Part shown: piece by piece, positions 27,242 through 39,700 of the stretch | How the letters are laid out: each line of letters starts with the position of its first letter | Numbering within the stretch: the stretch's first letter is position 1 | DNA from: Corynespora cassiicola | Taxonomy: Eukaryota > Ascomycota > Dothideomycetes > Pleosporales > Corynesporascaceae | Assembly (NCBI GenBank): GCA_022059125.1 | Contig: JAEUWY010000020.1 | Coordinates: 2,108,001 to 2,172,000, forward strand | Length of the DNA: 64,000 nt | Direction of reading: 5' to 3' | Made by a program: the position numbers and the translations under genes | The notes under the pieces: model-generated | The model's database searches: none | Seen by the model: only the letters and a program-made list of their open reading frames with translations | What the model was told of the DNA's origin: nothing

Positions 27242-28545
27242 TTCGCCGGTCGGTCCTGAACGGGAGGAGATAGGAGGTAGCAGCTGACGTGGATGAGTCA
27301 AGTGAGGCGCTGTCCGACCGGGGGCAGCAGCGCAAGAGGGAGGATGGTTCAAGACAGCGAAGGCCGTCTCGTGTGCGATTTATAGGAGGGTTGTGAAGCG
27401 TGCGCAAAGGAGACGATGGTGGTGTTTATGTTGAGGGCAAGCTGCAGCGAAGTAGCTTGACCGTGTCGGAACGTTGGCGATCGGCGATGGGGATCAGCGA
27501 GTCGCGGCGGACGATCGTGGACGGGCTTGTGTCACAGACGCGACGAGGGAGCGGTGAGGCGTAGCTGGCGGAGCTGGCTGGCTGGAGCGCAAAATCTTGA
27601 ATTTTGGAGCAGTGTGTGCGGATCTCGAGAGTGCAGGCGATTTGTCTTTGTATTTGAAGGGAGAGACGGAGGCCCGATGATAAGGTTGCTGCCAGCTGCT
27701 GCCGGAACCAAGGAAGCTGCGTCGACGGGCCACGCGGCCGCTGATTGGCCGGAAGGCCAGCTGACCCCATTGCGGCGCGCCACAGAGCCGGGAGCGGCCA
27801 TGGTCGACAATCATCCGCATCATCGTCACGCTGGAGACGAGGCCCGGGGGCATGAGGCGGAGGCGCTGAGGAAGCACGCCCTGGACCCGCCACTGCTTCC
27901 CGCGCCGCGCTGCCATGGCCTGGCCGGCCTGCCCTGCGACAACATCGTGAGTCTTGTCGTCGCTCCGGCGTCACCGCTGCGTGATGCGTGCTGCGTGATG
28001 CGTGATGCGACGACCGCAACAGCCGCAACGGCTGCCACTGCCACTGCCACTGCCACTGCTCTGCCGCTGCCTGTCGCCGCCGCCCAACAAAGGCCTCAAC
28101 CTCGATAACGTGTCGCCAGCCCTGTCGCGATAGCCCGTTGCCCCGAGTCCAGCCGACGCCCTCTCGTCCACTGCTCCAACCACAGCAACCACCCGCCGCA
28201 GCCCCAACACCCATTGGCCTTATCGACATCTTCACGCGCGGGGTCTAGGACCCTTCTCCGATCTCGCTCGGAGTCTACTGCATATCTGACAGGCACCCGG
28301 CTTCCACGTCCCACGGTTGTCCGGCCTGCATCGTCGCCCGCTCTGCCAATGATCAATATTCCATTGTGGCCGGCCCTGCTGCGCGCAGCGAAGCACAACC
28401 CCCCGCAAATACACGTGTTGCGCCGCTGCAGGACATCGTCGACCCTCCCGCCGCGCAACACACCGGGGCACCCCTCGCGCTGCTGGTGTTGAGTCGGCCC
28501 AGCCGCGCCATCGTGCTTTGTTGCGTGCGCCTCGTGGAAAATGCC
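27242..28545. other. Intergenic region upstream of STB3
   Basis: About 1.3 kb, GC-rich, with a TGCCAC hexamer array at about 28032-28060. Long open frames on both strands mutually overlap and show no domain. Likely the STB3 promoter plus the TOP3 3' flank. Confidence 0.5.
28032..28060. repeat. TGCCAC hexamer microsatellite
   Basis: About five perfect copies, intergenic. Confidence 0.9.
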
Positions 28546-30717
28546 TCAGCCGTGATTCGCTTCTCCCACGTACTTTCTGATGGCCTGAACGAGCAGAGCG
28601 CAAAGCCCCACGTTAGCCAATTTCTTCAACAAGACTCCCGCCCGCGGCACTTACGGCTTTGAGCACGCTGATCTGCTGTTGCGTGCGATTGAACACGGTC
28701 CTGTACTGCTCCAGGTTCTGCTGCACCACATCGTTGCGCGTGCTGCGGCCCTCGCAGATTGCCTTCATTTGCACCTCCATCTGTCCATCCGTTAGCCCAT
28801 ACACGCCCTATCCCCCCACGGCCAACCCGGCTTACCTCTTTGCGTAAGAACGGCTTGCTGAGGCTCGTCTCAAATCCCACATTGTCGTACCCCTCTATCA
28901 GAGCCACGCCCAGTGTGGTCGGGATAAATTCTTGGATTCCGCCCGTAGCTCCACCACCCCCGTTCTGAGCCGCACCACCTCGGCCTCCTCTTCCACCCCC
29001 TCTGCCTCGTCCTCGGCCTCTGCCACTTCCTCTTCCAGCATTTGTGCCGCTGCTTGCCGAACCTGCTCCTCCTTTTGGCCTAGCAATGACGTATTCACGA
29101 TCCTTGATTTTTGCAATGTGTTCGGCCATCGTGGCATCCGTGCCGATGCCGTTGGCATCCATGAGTGCGATGAGCTCAGGCTCAGTGAGGTAGCTCGGCG
29201 CCGTAGTCTTCCCGTCCTGCATAGTGGCCTCGTCTAGTTCGATCTCCTCTCCTACGCTGTATCGGGGTAAGTTCTGGCTGCTCTCCCACTTGTCGTAAGG
29301 GTATACGTCGAGATAGTTCCTCTCCAGTACAGTCAGTCCGTGAGCATGGAAGATTTCCCCTCCCCAATCAAGTTCTACGTCTGTAGCCTCGCCGACTGCA
29401 TCCTCAGAGCAGCATGCCAAGAAACGACGCACTACGAACTCGTATACGCGCCTCTCATTGTCGCTTAATTGCGTGGGAACAACATAGTTCACAGGATGGA
29501 TGGGCGGATGTGCTTTGTCGTTATTCCGGCCGTTGCGAGGCTGCTGGAACCCACCGTTCATCAGACCCTGGGCGAATGAGCCCCAGTGGCCATCTTGCTG
29601 TTGCTTCTCGACAAGTTTCCTCAGGTCCATGCCCTTGTCAAATTGATCCGTCTCTGTACGAGGGTAGCTAATCCATCCCTTGGTGTACAAGGCTTCTGCT
29701 GTGTTCATGACATCCTGAGATGTCATCCTGAGAAATCGACTGCCCATCTTTTGTAGCTCCACGGTAGTCAACGGCAGAGGCTTCCATTTTTTTGTCGGTT
29801 TCTTTTGCATCTTAATCACCTTGGCTCTCTTTGCTTCGAGGCATCCTTCAAAGATCAGCGTGACCACCATCCTATCGAATAGGTGTCCCCGCCTCCAAGA
29901 GAATTTGACCATGATGTTGTCTTTTTTGTGAACCACTTTGATGTACCAGAAGGGTTCCGGGACGAAGTTCCGAACCCGAAGGTACCGATCGACAACGAAT
30001 CCCAAAGTAGGAAACTGGCACGAACCATAGCTTATTATCTTTTTTTGGGCATCGCCCTGTTGAGGGATCATGTGCTGGAGGCTCAGCGTCTGCATGCGCG
30101 TAAAAGCCGCCCCGAGGCGGAGGTCAAGCTCAATACGAGCGGCAACGGCGTTGGCTTGGGCATCATCGAGCGGAATGGGATTTGCCGCAGCCTGGATGAT
30201 GTGCGCCCTTTCGATATTGCTGAATCTCGCCCTACACACCTGCAGACTCCGATTTGCTTTTAATGCAATCTCGCGGATCTCGGTTCCAATGTGCTCGCCT
30301 TCTCGGTCACAGTCGGTCCAGATGAAAAGAACGGTGGCATATCGGGCCTGGGACTCGATATTTCTGGCGACAGCCTTCTTATCGTCTGCCACCGATGTCT
30401 GAATGGGAGCATCGAAAAGCTCTGCAGGTTGGCAGGACTGCCATTTCCTGTATCGGTCGGAGAAATCCTGCTGCATGATATGACCAGCTACACAAGTGAA
30501 GGTCACGGATGACTGGCCCCATCGCTGGAAATTGTAGTCGAACTGGTAATTCTTGACCCATTGGATGCCACGCACATTCTCCTGGCGTCTTGGTCAGCCT
30601 GTGCCCGTCGGAACGAATACAGCGGGGAAAGCTTACAGCTCGAACATTACCACCGAGATGATTGGCGACTGCCTTTGCTATCGAAGGCTTCTCGGCTACA
30701 CACAGGATCCTGGCCAT
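28546..30717 (-). CDS. TOP3: DNA topoisomerase III (type IA)
   Basis: Four exons (30717-30637, 30581-28836, 28780-28655, 28584-28546) give 663 residues. Top3 passes one DNA strand through another and works with a RecQ helicase and Rmi1 to dissolve recombination intermediates. The N-terminus ARILCVAEKPSIAKAVANHL and FIWTDCDREGEHIG form the TOPRIM metal site (D117, D119, E121 region). The active-site tyrosine is Y333 in GWISYPRTETDQF. Near residues 530-577, between KDREYVIARPK and IQEFIPTTLGVALIEGYD, there is an inserted Gly/Arg-rich stretch with RGG repeats that type IA enzymes normally lack at this position. The last two introns (GTAAGC...GGACAG and GTAAGT...GTTCAG) place the C-terminus as AAIRKYVGEANHG. 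There are no long C-terminal zinc fingers, as in yeast Top3. Confidence 0.94.
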
Positions 30718-31017
30718 GATCCAGCGTTTGTTGCGCGGTCCATCAAGCGGTGGTGTGGCAAGATGGAGAAGAAGAAGAAACCAGGGTCATGTGAAAACGC
30801 GTCGAGCATTCGGAAAGCGCGTCCCACGGACGCACGGACGCACACTTGGTTCCGAAGCGAGCGATCGTCAGGACTACCTTGGAACGACAACTCATGAGGT
30901 CATCCGATCCGACTCTGGCAATCTTTGTTTGCTGTTACTGACGTACTCTTCACCCTACAGACGCCCTGCATCTATTTCTAGGGCGTTCCCGAAGATTACA
31001 GAGATCGATCATCCACC

Positions 31018-32181
31018 ATGCTCGACCTTCGGCCCGCTTTGGAAATGACAATCCCTGTTATCAAGAGTCCACCCGAGTGCGCCGACTTTTCGAAGACCGT
31101 CGAGCCCTACCTCCCACAGCTGTACGAGCTTCCCTACAAGATATTCGAGCGAATCAACGATTTCGAAGCACTTCAGCACCTCTATGTCACGACCAACCCC
31201 CTCATCTCGTCGCTCGGATTCGCGCTGTTCCTCACTCCAATCGTGTTGATACTATCAGAGTTCAACAGGAACTATTCGCAGGTGGATAGGCTTTGGAGTA
31301 TATTGCCCGTCATCTACAACTGCCATTATGATCTGTGGGCTCATCTCAATGGGCTGCCAACCCAGCGGCTGGACCACGTCATGGCTGTCACAGTCCTGTG
31401 GGGTGTGCGTTTGACCTTCAACTACTGGCGAAAAGGCGGCTATTCGGTTGGATCCGAGGACTACAGATGGATCCATGTCAAGAACTTTGCTGGCCCTGTG
31501 GGAATGTTCCTCTTTAATGTTGTATTCATTTCTCTGGCCCAAAATGTGAGCAAATAACTGGCCAATGCCCAGTCGACAGAAACTAAGGTCCCGCAGATTC
31601 TCCTCTGGATCATTACCGCACCCACGTACATCTTGTTGCTTACCTCTCGGTTCAGTGGAGACGAATTGTCTCACTATGATTCTTTCTTCTCCAAGGCCGT
31701 ATTCCTTCTCGTGGTCATTGAATTCTATGCCGATCAACAGCAGTGGAACTTCCATCAGGCCAAGGTCGAGTACCAGAAAACGGCAAAGCTCCCCAAAGAA
31801 TACAGATATACTCGTGAACAGCTGGATCGTGGGTTCAACACGTCTGGACTGTGGGCATTCTCGCGTCACCCCAATTTTGCGGCCGAACAGGCCGTTTGGG
31901 TTGCTCTGTATCAATGGAGTTGCTGCGAGTCGTGGACTTATGTGAACTGGACGTTTGCGGGTGCTATGAGCTATTTGATCCTTTTCCAGGCCAGCACATG
32001 GCTGACCGAACTATTGACTTCGAAGAAGTATCCTGAGTACAAGGTCTACCAAGAGCGGGTTGGCAAGTTCGTACCGAAAGGCAACACGAAAAGTATGGAA
32101 GGGGCCAAAGCGGAAGTAAAACTAGAGACTTCGGTGAAATCAAAGGAGACAAAAGGCTCGGGAAAGACTAAAAAGAGATGA
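31018..32181 (+). CDS. DUF1295 multi-pass membrane protein (steroid 5-alpha reductase-like fold)
   Basis: Two exons (31018-31545, 31597-32181) give 370 residues. Several hydrophobic segments (ISSLGFALFLTPIVLIL, VGMFLFNVVFISLA, ILLWIITAPTYILLL, AVFLLVVIEFYA) and the conserved DRLWSILPV, RLTFNYWRKGGY, GFNTSGLWAFSRHPNFAAEQ and KYPEYKVYQERVGKFVP mark the DUF1295 family. This family is related to the NADPH-binding C-terminal domain of 3-oxo-5-alpha-steroid 4-dehydrogenases and sterol reductases, and membership suggests an endoplasmic-reticulum oxidoreductase. The substrate is unknown. The intron is GTGAGC...CCGCAG in phase 0. The start has good context (CACCATGC); a second ATG lies nine codons on. 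The tail is Lys/Glu-rich. Confidence 0.85.
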
Positions 32182-32610
32182 AGGTTGAGTAGCTAGGTAG
32201 TCTGTGCCTGGTTAATGTGGACTGTTACCAATGGCTAGGGAAGGCGTGGCTGATGCTTCAACAAAAGGTGTACTTGGGACGTCTAAACTCTATAGAAACA
32301 CCTGGTGTAGTAGCTAATTACATAATTTCACAGTTCGCCTCCAACTCCGAGGTTGTTTTGGTGGGACTCCCACGTTGGGGGGCTGTGGGGTCCCACGTGA
32401 TGCTGCTTCCACATTTGGTTAGCGGATATTCACCAACCTTGGAACCTTGGAACACCGACGCGCCGATTCCAATGTTTATCAACACCAGCGCCTCATTTTA
32501 AGGCTCTCCAGTCATAACCAACACCCTAACCTTTGGACATACTTTTGGGTATCGCGATTAGAGTCGCATATGTATTCTGTATGACTTTCAAATCATAATT
32601 AGCCGGAATT
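32182..32610. other. Intergenic region between two plus-strand genes
   Basis: About 430 bp, AT-richer than its neighbours; 3' flank of the DUF1295 gene and promoter of the next. Nothing else seen. Confidence 0.5.
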
Positions 32611-35529
32611 ATGGCCGCCGACGACGACCTGCCATGGACCACGACCCGCTGCAACCGCCTCCTGCGACCGCTTTCGTCCAAACTCGCAAAACTACGAAAG
32701 GAACTCGAAACGTCTCAGAGCATCAACACAGACCCGCGCAAAACCGCGACCGCCTTTACGACGAAAGCCTCCCCGTATACAACGACCGGTTTAACGCAGC
32801 CGGTACGCAAGCCACGAGGCTTTGACAAGGCTCGGGATCCTGACTGGGTACCGGGTGCGAAACCAAATGGTGCGAACAAGAAGACATATGGTGGACGCCC
32901 AGGAAGGAAGCCTGGGATAGGGCAATGCTCCAGTCAAAACAGCAGGAATACCACGCGCCCCGGGGAAATAGCATTCACACCACTGATCACACGAGTAGGA
33001 GGCGGGTTTCAAGAGAGTCCTCAATCGCAAAACTCCCCGTTGAGGCGCTTTACCAAGAATCGCGGGCCGTTGGTCGCCAAACCGGAGCAATTCCAAATCC
33101 TCAAGAGACAGATGCCCTCTGATATCGAGAAATTGGTCAAAGGTCTTGCAGAATCGTATGCAAATTTGCTCCAAGCTACGACAGTGGGCGACGAGAAAAG
33201 ATGGAAGGGAACTAGATCACTCATGGCGACTTGCTTGAGGAAAATGCCCGCATATATTGCTCTTGAGGAGTATTTTGCTGAGCTTGACCAAGAGGAGGGC
33301 GATGATGTCCGGGATGTTGTAAACGAAGTGTACGCCTACCTCGAAGAGAACTTTGAGAGTCGCGTAGGACAAGGCTGGTGGCATCTGAGGCAGATCCTCC
33401 GAGCGCATGGGACATGCTTACTTTGCGATGCTTTTGGGGACCAAGTTCTGAAGTTGGAGTCGCTGCACCTCTTGGTTTCCCACTGTCTAAACGTCGCCGC
33501 CTGGGACGAGGCCGAGAAGTTGCTTTGGTCATATTTGCCCAACGTTCGGTCACTGTCCACTCCGAACAGCGCTGATAGCGACCTCTTCGATCCACAACGG
33601 TCCCTTTACATGCACATGATTCAAGGGTTTGTAGATCGTACAGGACGTCATCGGTTGTTCTACGATGTCTTGGAGTACATGATCTCTCAGGATTTGCTTC
33701 CCTTGGAATGGCTTGCAACGAAATCCATGCACCAAGCCTGGGATCGATTGGTACGCACTTTGTCTGATGGAGATCACCGAACGCTTGAGAATGCTTTTCG
33801 GTTTCTTGAAACAACAGTATATGCTGGCATTGGGCTGCCCGACGACAGTATATACGAAGATGGCGAGATAGACGTGGTCTCAAAGCAGCTTAAGCCTTCC
33901 GGGCGGCAGGAAATGCGTGAAGCACTAGACACGACTTTCTCCAGTCTTTTCACCGTCCTGTCTAGCATTGCTCTTGTCAATCGCAACCGAGATGAACCCA
34001 CGGGAGAGTTAACGGTGCAACGGGTCACCTGGGTATTAGATTCCATTGTCATTGGACTCTTGAAAAGGAACGACATAAGAGCGGACCTGGAACTGCTTGG
34101 CCCAGAATTGGAGAACATGCAGGCGTTCGCTCGGCGAGCATTGTGGGCTGTTTGTGCATCATTCTTGGTACACCTTGGTGGGTGTCGTTTGGATAGCAGT
34201 TTGGCGTTGCTAGACATCTCTAGTCTCCTGCGCTCGATGAACTGGGTGGCCATGCAATATTCTTCCCATGGTATCGACTTTTCATCAATACTTGCTACTA
34301 TCCCAGGATTCATCTCCGCCGCAGCACGCAGTACGGGTCGCATATGGAAAGATGACGGCTTCGATCAACTACAGCGACTGATTGATTCGTTGTTATCGAT
34401 ATCTGGAGTTAGACTTCCTCACAAACTCTGGACTATGAAACGGTTAGCACTTGAGTCAGCTACAGAATTTGCACACGCTACGAACGATGCAGACCACGCT
34501 GCATATGCACGCCAAATCGAGAAGAAAATGCATCTGAAAGGACGTGTGGTGATAATGCACTCGCCTGAGAAGAACGAGACTCCCTCTGTTGGCGGTGGTT
34601 TTAGATGGGAAGAGGGTATTGGCGAATGGGTAGCGTGTACCCCGTTTGCTAAGCAAGACGTGAAGCGGTTGCCACAGAAGCCCATGCGTGCTCTCGACTT
34701 GTTGCCAACTCCTGTTCAATCCGAAGATGATCAAGATGCAAGCTTGATCTCTGGCGAGGATGGGATGGAAACACTTTTGGGCGACATTGATGAATCTACC
34801 TGGGATCAAGATACGACCCTTTTCAGCGACGGATTTCAGCATTCATCTCCGGTCAAACGATCACATTTTGTGTCGAGAGCATTACTTGGGAAGCGACAAC
34901 GTGCCGTTTCCCCTCTGGTGGTCATACCCGCCAAGCGTATTGAACTGACACCACCGGAGTCACCCGTGATCTTCTACCCCACACTCCCTGAGGACATGGC
35001 TCGATCCTCACCAGAAGACAAACGACGAAGGTCTCGTCGTCACAGCGCCCTCGCGTCCGGCCTACGGACTCAGCGCTCAAGGCTTTCCTTGAATAGGAGC
35101 CTTCAAAGCATTGAGAGGAAGACATATGAGATTAGGGAGTTGAGCACCGATTCTGAATCTAATAGCGATGCCGAGAACTCTGATTCGGATATCTCGACCT
35201 CGCCAGAGGAGCGCTCTTGTTACACACTACGGGCAAGACGGCCAATACTATCACAGAGTGGCACGACAAGACTTGCGGTCAGCCAGGTTGGTAGAGACGA
35301 GTCTGATCCAAGCACGAGACAGCGGCCCACTCGTACTACAGTAGCCCTGGTCAGAAGACCGAAGAGGGGTAGCGGTCAAATGGAGGGCAAGTTCAAGGAC
35401 GAGGAGCGCGATGAGCTCTTGAAAACGCCGGGTGATGCAAAGCGGAGGCGTAGGAGTGGGAAGATGGGAGCGGTGAGGAGAGCTGATGTGTCTTTTGGCG
35501 AAAGCGAGGACGAATTGAGCTTTCAGTAG
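32611..35529 (+). CDS. Large uncharacterised fungal protein (972 aa)
   Basis: A single long frame with no intron, from MAADDDLPWTTTRCNRLLRP. I do not recognise a named domain. Residues about 1-170 are basic and disordered. Residues about 170-680 look helical and ordered (MPSDIEKLVKGLAESYANLL; DEKRWKGTRSLMATCLRKMP; ESRVGQGWWHLRQILRAHG; LWSYLPNVRSL), with alternating hydrophobic helices as in a repeat solenoid. The last 290 residues are Ser/Arg/Glu-rich with candidate nuclear localisation signals (DKRRRSRRHS, GDAKRRRRSGKMG), suggesting a nuclear protein. The long intact frame and the ordered middle argue for a real, conserved protein. Any function would be a guess. Confidence 0.8.
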   Translation: MAADDDLPWTTTRCNRLLRPLSSKLAKLRKELETSQSINTDPRKTATAFTTKASPYTTTGLTQPVRKPRGFDKARDPDWVPGAKPNGANKKTYGGRPGRKPGIGQCSSQNSRNTTRPGEIAFTPLITRVGGGFQESPQSQNSPLRRFTKNRGPLVAKPEQFQILKRQMPSDIEKLVKGLAESYANLLQATTVGDEKRWKGTRSLMATCLRKMPAYIALEEYFAELDQEEGDDVRDVVNEVYAYLEENFESRVGQGWWHLRQILRAHGTCLLCDAFGDQVLKLESLHLLVSHCLNVAAWDEAEKLLWSYLPNVRSLSTPNSADSDLFDPQRSLYMHMIQGFVDRTGRHRLFYDVLEYMISQDLLPLEWLATKSMHQAWDRLVRTLSDGDHRTLENAFRFLETTVYAGIGLPDDSIYEDGEIDVVSKQLKPSGRQEMREALDTTFSSLFTVLSSIALVNRNRDEPTGELTVQRVTWVLDSIVIGLLKRNDIRADLELLGPELENMQAFARRALWAVCASFLVHLGGCRLDSSLALLDISSLLRSMNWVAMQYSSHGIDFSSILATIPGFISAAARSTGRIWKDDGFDQLQRLIDSLLSISGVRLPHKLWTMKRLALESATEFAHATNDADHAAYARQIEKKMHLKGRVVIMHSPEKNETPSVGGGFRWEEGIGEWVACTPFAKQDVKRLPQKPMRALDLLPTPVQSEDDQDASLISGEDGMETLLGDIDESTWDQDTTLFSDGFQHSSPVKRSHFVSRALLGKRQRAVSPLVVIPAKRIELTPPESPVIFYPTLPEDMARSSPEDKRRRSRRHSALASGLRTQRSRLSLNRSLQSIERKTYEIRELSTDSESNSDAENSDSDISTSPEERSCYTLRARRPILSQSGTTRLAVSQVGRDESDPSTRQRPTRTTVALVRRPKRGSGQMEGKFKDEERDELLKTPGDAKRRRRSGKMGAVRRADVSFGESEDELSFQ

Positions 35530-36711
35530 CGTGTAGCTGTGTTGGCATCGTGAAAGAAGTTTGGGTTCGGAGTACTGGTTGTGTGCACGGGAATGGATGA
35601 TACCCCCTACATTATCATGTCGACTTTGCAGGTTTCGGTCATGAATAGAAAAAATCATACCGAACTATCTCAAACCTTGATAGCCCTGTGTTGCGCTAGA
35701 ATTCGGTGCCGTGCCTCAGGGGGGCTGTGAAGACCGGGGTTATTTGCCCCAATGGTGCAGGGCAAAAGTCACGTGTTGGGAAAGGACGATCAACGTCGGA
35801 AGCGTGATGGGGCCAAAGCTTAACACCAACCCCGATCGATAAACAGGGAAGCAGGGGGCTGCATGTTGCCAATACTTACAACCCACGTTGAGTTCAGCCT
35901 TGCTTGACCACTACGTAACAGCCTGAGACTGGAGAACAATGCCGTGCTGATGACAACACCACGAGATCCAGGGCAAGACCGAACGACTGAGGGCGAAGAC
36001 AAGTTCTCCATAGGGTGAATCAATAACAGTTTTAGCTCTTCTCCAGTAACAATCCGCTGCGTCATTTGGGTAAGCCACGTATGCATAACTCCGCCTCTGT
36101 ATGGACACTATGATTGGTGGGGCAAATTGAGGGCAAATCGAGGGCGCATGCAAGTCGGCTACACACTCCCACCGCCGAGGGCAATGCCAAGTTGGATCTA
36201 ACTCCTAATCCTGTGATTATCGGAGGGCTGACCATGATCCCGTCTTCAGCCTGGTTCACACGATGGTTTTGGTAATAAACGCACCTGTCTGTATCCGTCT
36301 TCGTAGTAACATTCTTCTTTGATTCATTTGCCCTTGACAAACATTATCGGGCAGTTGAAAGAACTTCTGAGTATCCCCTGATCATCGTACCGAATTCTTG
36401 TGGAGCCCTGCAACAGAAGGAATTTTACCCCGCCGGTCCGCACGGTGTTTTGCCTTATGTCAAGCCCGCTCCACTCCCGAAACGCACAGCCTCGAGCCCC
36501 TTTGCCCTCAGTATTACCTCTGCTGAATGAGTCCTTTTCCAGGGGACTGGTTTCAACAATCACGATTTGTTTCTATAAATCTTTGCCGCAGTGCATCATT
36601 CCCAGCGGCACAAGAGTGCGCTTGCATTTGCCATACTCATCAGCTTTTCTCGAGAATTCGAGTTGTGTTAGTTGTTCTCCAGCCTGGAAGATCTGTTGAT
36701 ATAGGAAGAAG
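35530..36711. other. Intergenic region, no gene seen
   Basis: About 1.2 kb of moderately AT-rich DNA between two plus-strand genes. Open frames are short and unrecognised. Confidence 0.5.
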
Positions 36712-39700
36712 ATGGGCGCAATGAATGTCCCGGGCTCTGACAGCATGGACACCTACCATATTGACAATGATTCCTGGGCACAAGAAGAGAAGATGGAACC
36801 GTTAGCTGATCCCAGACATTATCCTAACACAATGATTCCTGGTATGGATTTGGCACTATTGAGCCATCAACCGTATCCCGGTCCATATCCAGATCCCTCA
36901 GAATCTTCTCCAGGCTCGGACAGTAGTTCCAATGGAAGAGTGCCGTCGTCAAGGACAAGCTACACTGATGACAACCTGGCTGATTCAGTAAGTATAACTC
37001 AAATCTCCTGTTACATTGCTCATGTGCTTGTTAGTACGTTGCGTTAGAGGCCAACCAAGGTATTGTCTATTGGCCTTCTGCGTTGAATATATCGATGCCA
37101 ATACCGGAGGGGGTTTTGAATCTGGAACGACCTCAACATCAAGATGACTACCAGAATTTTAGCGTTCCTTACGACACTGAGATGCAAAAGAGAGCCCAAT
37201 ATCATTGCTTGCATGCCGCTTGCAAGGGCAAGCTCTTTGGCCGTTCTTACGAGCTTATCAGACACAACAAGGAACAGCATCTGTGTCCACATGAGGACTG
37301 CAAGGATACTGAATTCGCTTCGGCACAGGAGAAGAAAGAACACGAGAAGCGCTGTCACAAGACAGATTTTCGGTGTGGCACCTGCCTGCTGAAGGATTTA
37401 CACGCGGTATGTAACTATCATCCTGCAACCACTGCCTTGTCTCCCAATGACTACTCGAGGGAGAGGGAGAGGGGAGGGGGGAAGTATCCAAATATGTTGA
37501 CCATGCTAACTTGTACCGTTGTGTCCAGAAGCCTTTTCGGAGAGTTGACAAATTGAGGTCACATTTCAAAAGAGAGCATAAAGTCCCACACCATTTCGAC
37601 TATCGACAGTTCCAATGCACTTATGGGGCTTGTTACGTTAGTCGCAAATCAGACGGATGTGGTGGACTTTTTTTTGCTTCGGATGACGAGCTTGAGATGC
37701 ACAAAGAGAAAGAGCATCCTCAGTTGTTTTCCCCGTCCATGATGTCAAGTGAATTGTCAAACCGGGAATTCCCATCGGGTTCCTCTAGCTTCGAAACGGT
37801 CATTCCAATTCCACAATACATGTCCAACCTATGTCAGGACAGCACTGTTGCGAAACATCCTCTCGAACACGATGAGGGACTTGGAGCCAAACGTGGAAAG
37901 ACGCAACATCAATTTGGTAGGCCCTTAATTTGTTGCCCGATAGAGAATTTTGCTAACCAAATACTTTACAGACGTGTCAGCTGAATTTTTGGACCAAACT
38001 ATTGCGATTTCTACCTCTAACTCGATGGAAAGAACCACATCGCCAACCGATAGTTATCATTCTTTACCGTTGCAGAACTCTGAACCCAACCTCAACCAGC
38101 AGATGGACCATTCCAGTCAGCTTGGTAGGACAGAACAGGAACTACCACTCACATTACTCGAACTTCAATCACTGACTAAACATGAGCGTAAGTAAATCTA
38201 TCCTATATATGGACTAGAACTAACAAAGCTGTTCGTAGAGTGGAATTCCGTTCTCGATTGTCTAGACGAGCTCAAAATCGAGTCGAAGTATGACTTCAGA
38301 CGTGCTGTTATCAAGCTCTGTGGATCAGGCCTATTGACAGACATGGAAAGTGGCCGTGAGGCTCTTGCTGAATTGATAGACGATATTCGGGTGTCATCTC
38401 CTCACGACACGAAGTCCCATTCATCTCCAATCCCAAAGACAAATTCGGGTTTCCGTCAACAGGTTTCTGTTCATCCTCACCCAGAGATTCTGCCTCTTGA
38501 TCCTGATGAAGACGCCGAACTCTTGAGCATATGGAATAATCGACTACTTCGTACGATGCCATCTATTGTTCATGATGCACTCATTGAGGAGTCGTATTCC
38601 GTAGCTTTGGTCCGTCAGAAGGAACCAGATGGTTCACGGCCTATCATTCGTTTTCGAAGTACCGAGGGGCAAGGAGAGACTGCCCGACAGATTATACGCG
38701 AAAGAGTCAAAGATATATGCACAGAAAACGGGATACACGGTCTGGATGTCCAATTCACTGAAGGATCTCTGGTGCGTTTAGTAGGAGGGTCGTCAGTAAC
38801 CACAATCCGTGACGATCCATCGAACGATAGCAGATTTCCTCACCAACGCAGACTCTGGGTTCGGCCAGGTATGGGAGCATCCATTGGGCCGGGAAATTGT
38901 CCCCATATATCAGCTACCTTGGGAGGATATGTCTCTGTCAATGGAGCCATATACATGCTTTCTGTTGAGCATTTCATGGATCCGTCCGTAAAACGGTGTT
39001 GTTCTCCAACTGTCGAGGTAAGGTCTCCATCTATTGGAGACATATCCGTCGTCGATCGCGCAATTGAGAAAAAGTTGAAAGCCCTGACTTTGAAAATTAC
39101 GAACAAGACCCAAGGTGGAATGAGCTTGAGACAGGCCGAGGCATTGTTTTCCGGGACGACCGACCAGGAACTGGAACTCTATTCCCAATACAAAAGAGAT
39201 TCGTGTGGCGATTTCTCTCTTGGAAATATCAAACACATGTCAAACGGGCCACGAATAAGAGAATCCGTGAATCCATCGTCAATGGGAACTCCGCACCGCA
39301 TGGATTGGTCCCTTTTCAAGGCCGAAGCGAAGCACAGGGAGGGCCACAATAAGCACAGATTTCGCCGTATCTCTCAGCCTCCACTCAAAGATCTCTTGCT
39401 CGAAGCAGTAGCTCCAACTGGCGCTGGAGATCTTTGTGATACAACAGGGGACCTGAGAGGGCGAGAGAAGGTTCACTATGTTGGAACGACAAGTGGATTC
39501 CGTGAGGGTTATGTCAATCCTGCGAGAATTCAATTGAACTATGATGGAAATGTGTCAGAAGAATGGTCCATGATTACGAATGACTGCCAGAATTCTCGAA
39601 GTGACGACTTTGAGGGTGACTCCGGTGCATGGATCATCAGCGATGACAACAAACTCCTCGGTCTACTCTGGGGCTGGGACAATGGAAGTCTCATCTTCAC

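Noticed and set aside
27494..28235. Long overlapping open frames on both strands upstream of STB3
   Set aside because: Stop-poor, GC-rich DNA with a TGCCAC array gives open frames on both strands; none carries a domain.
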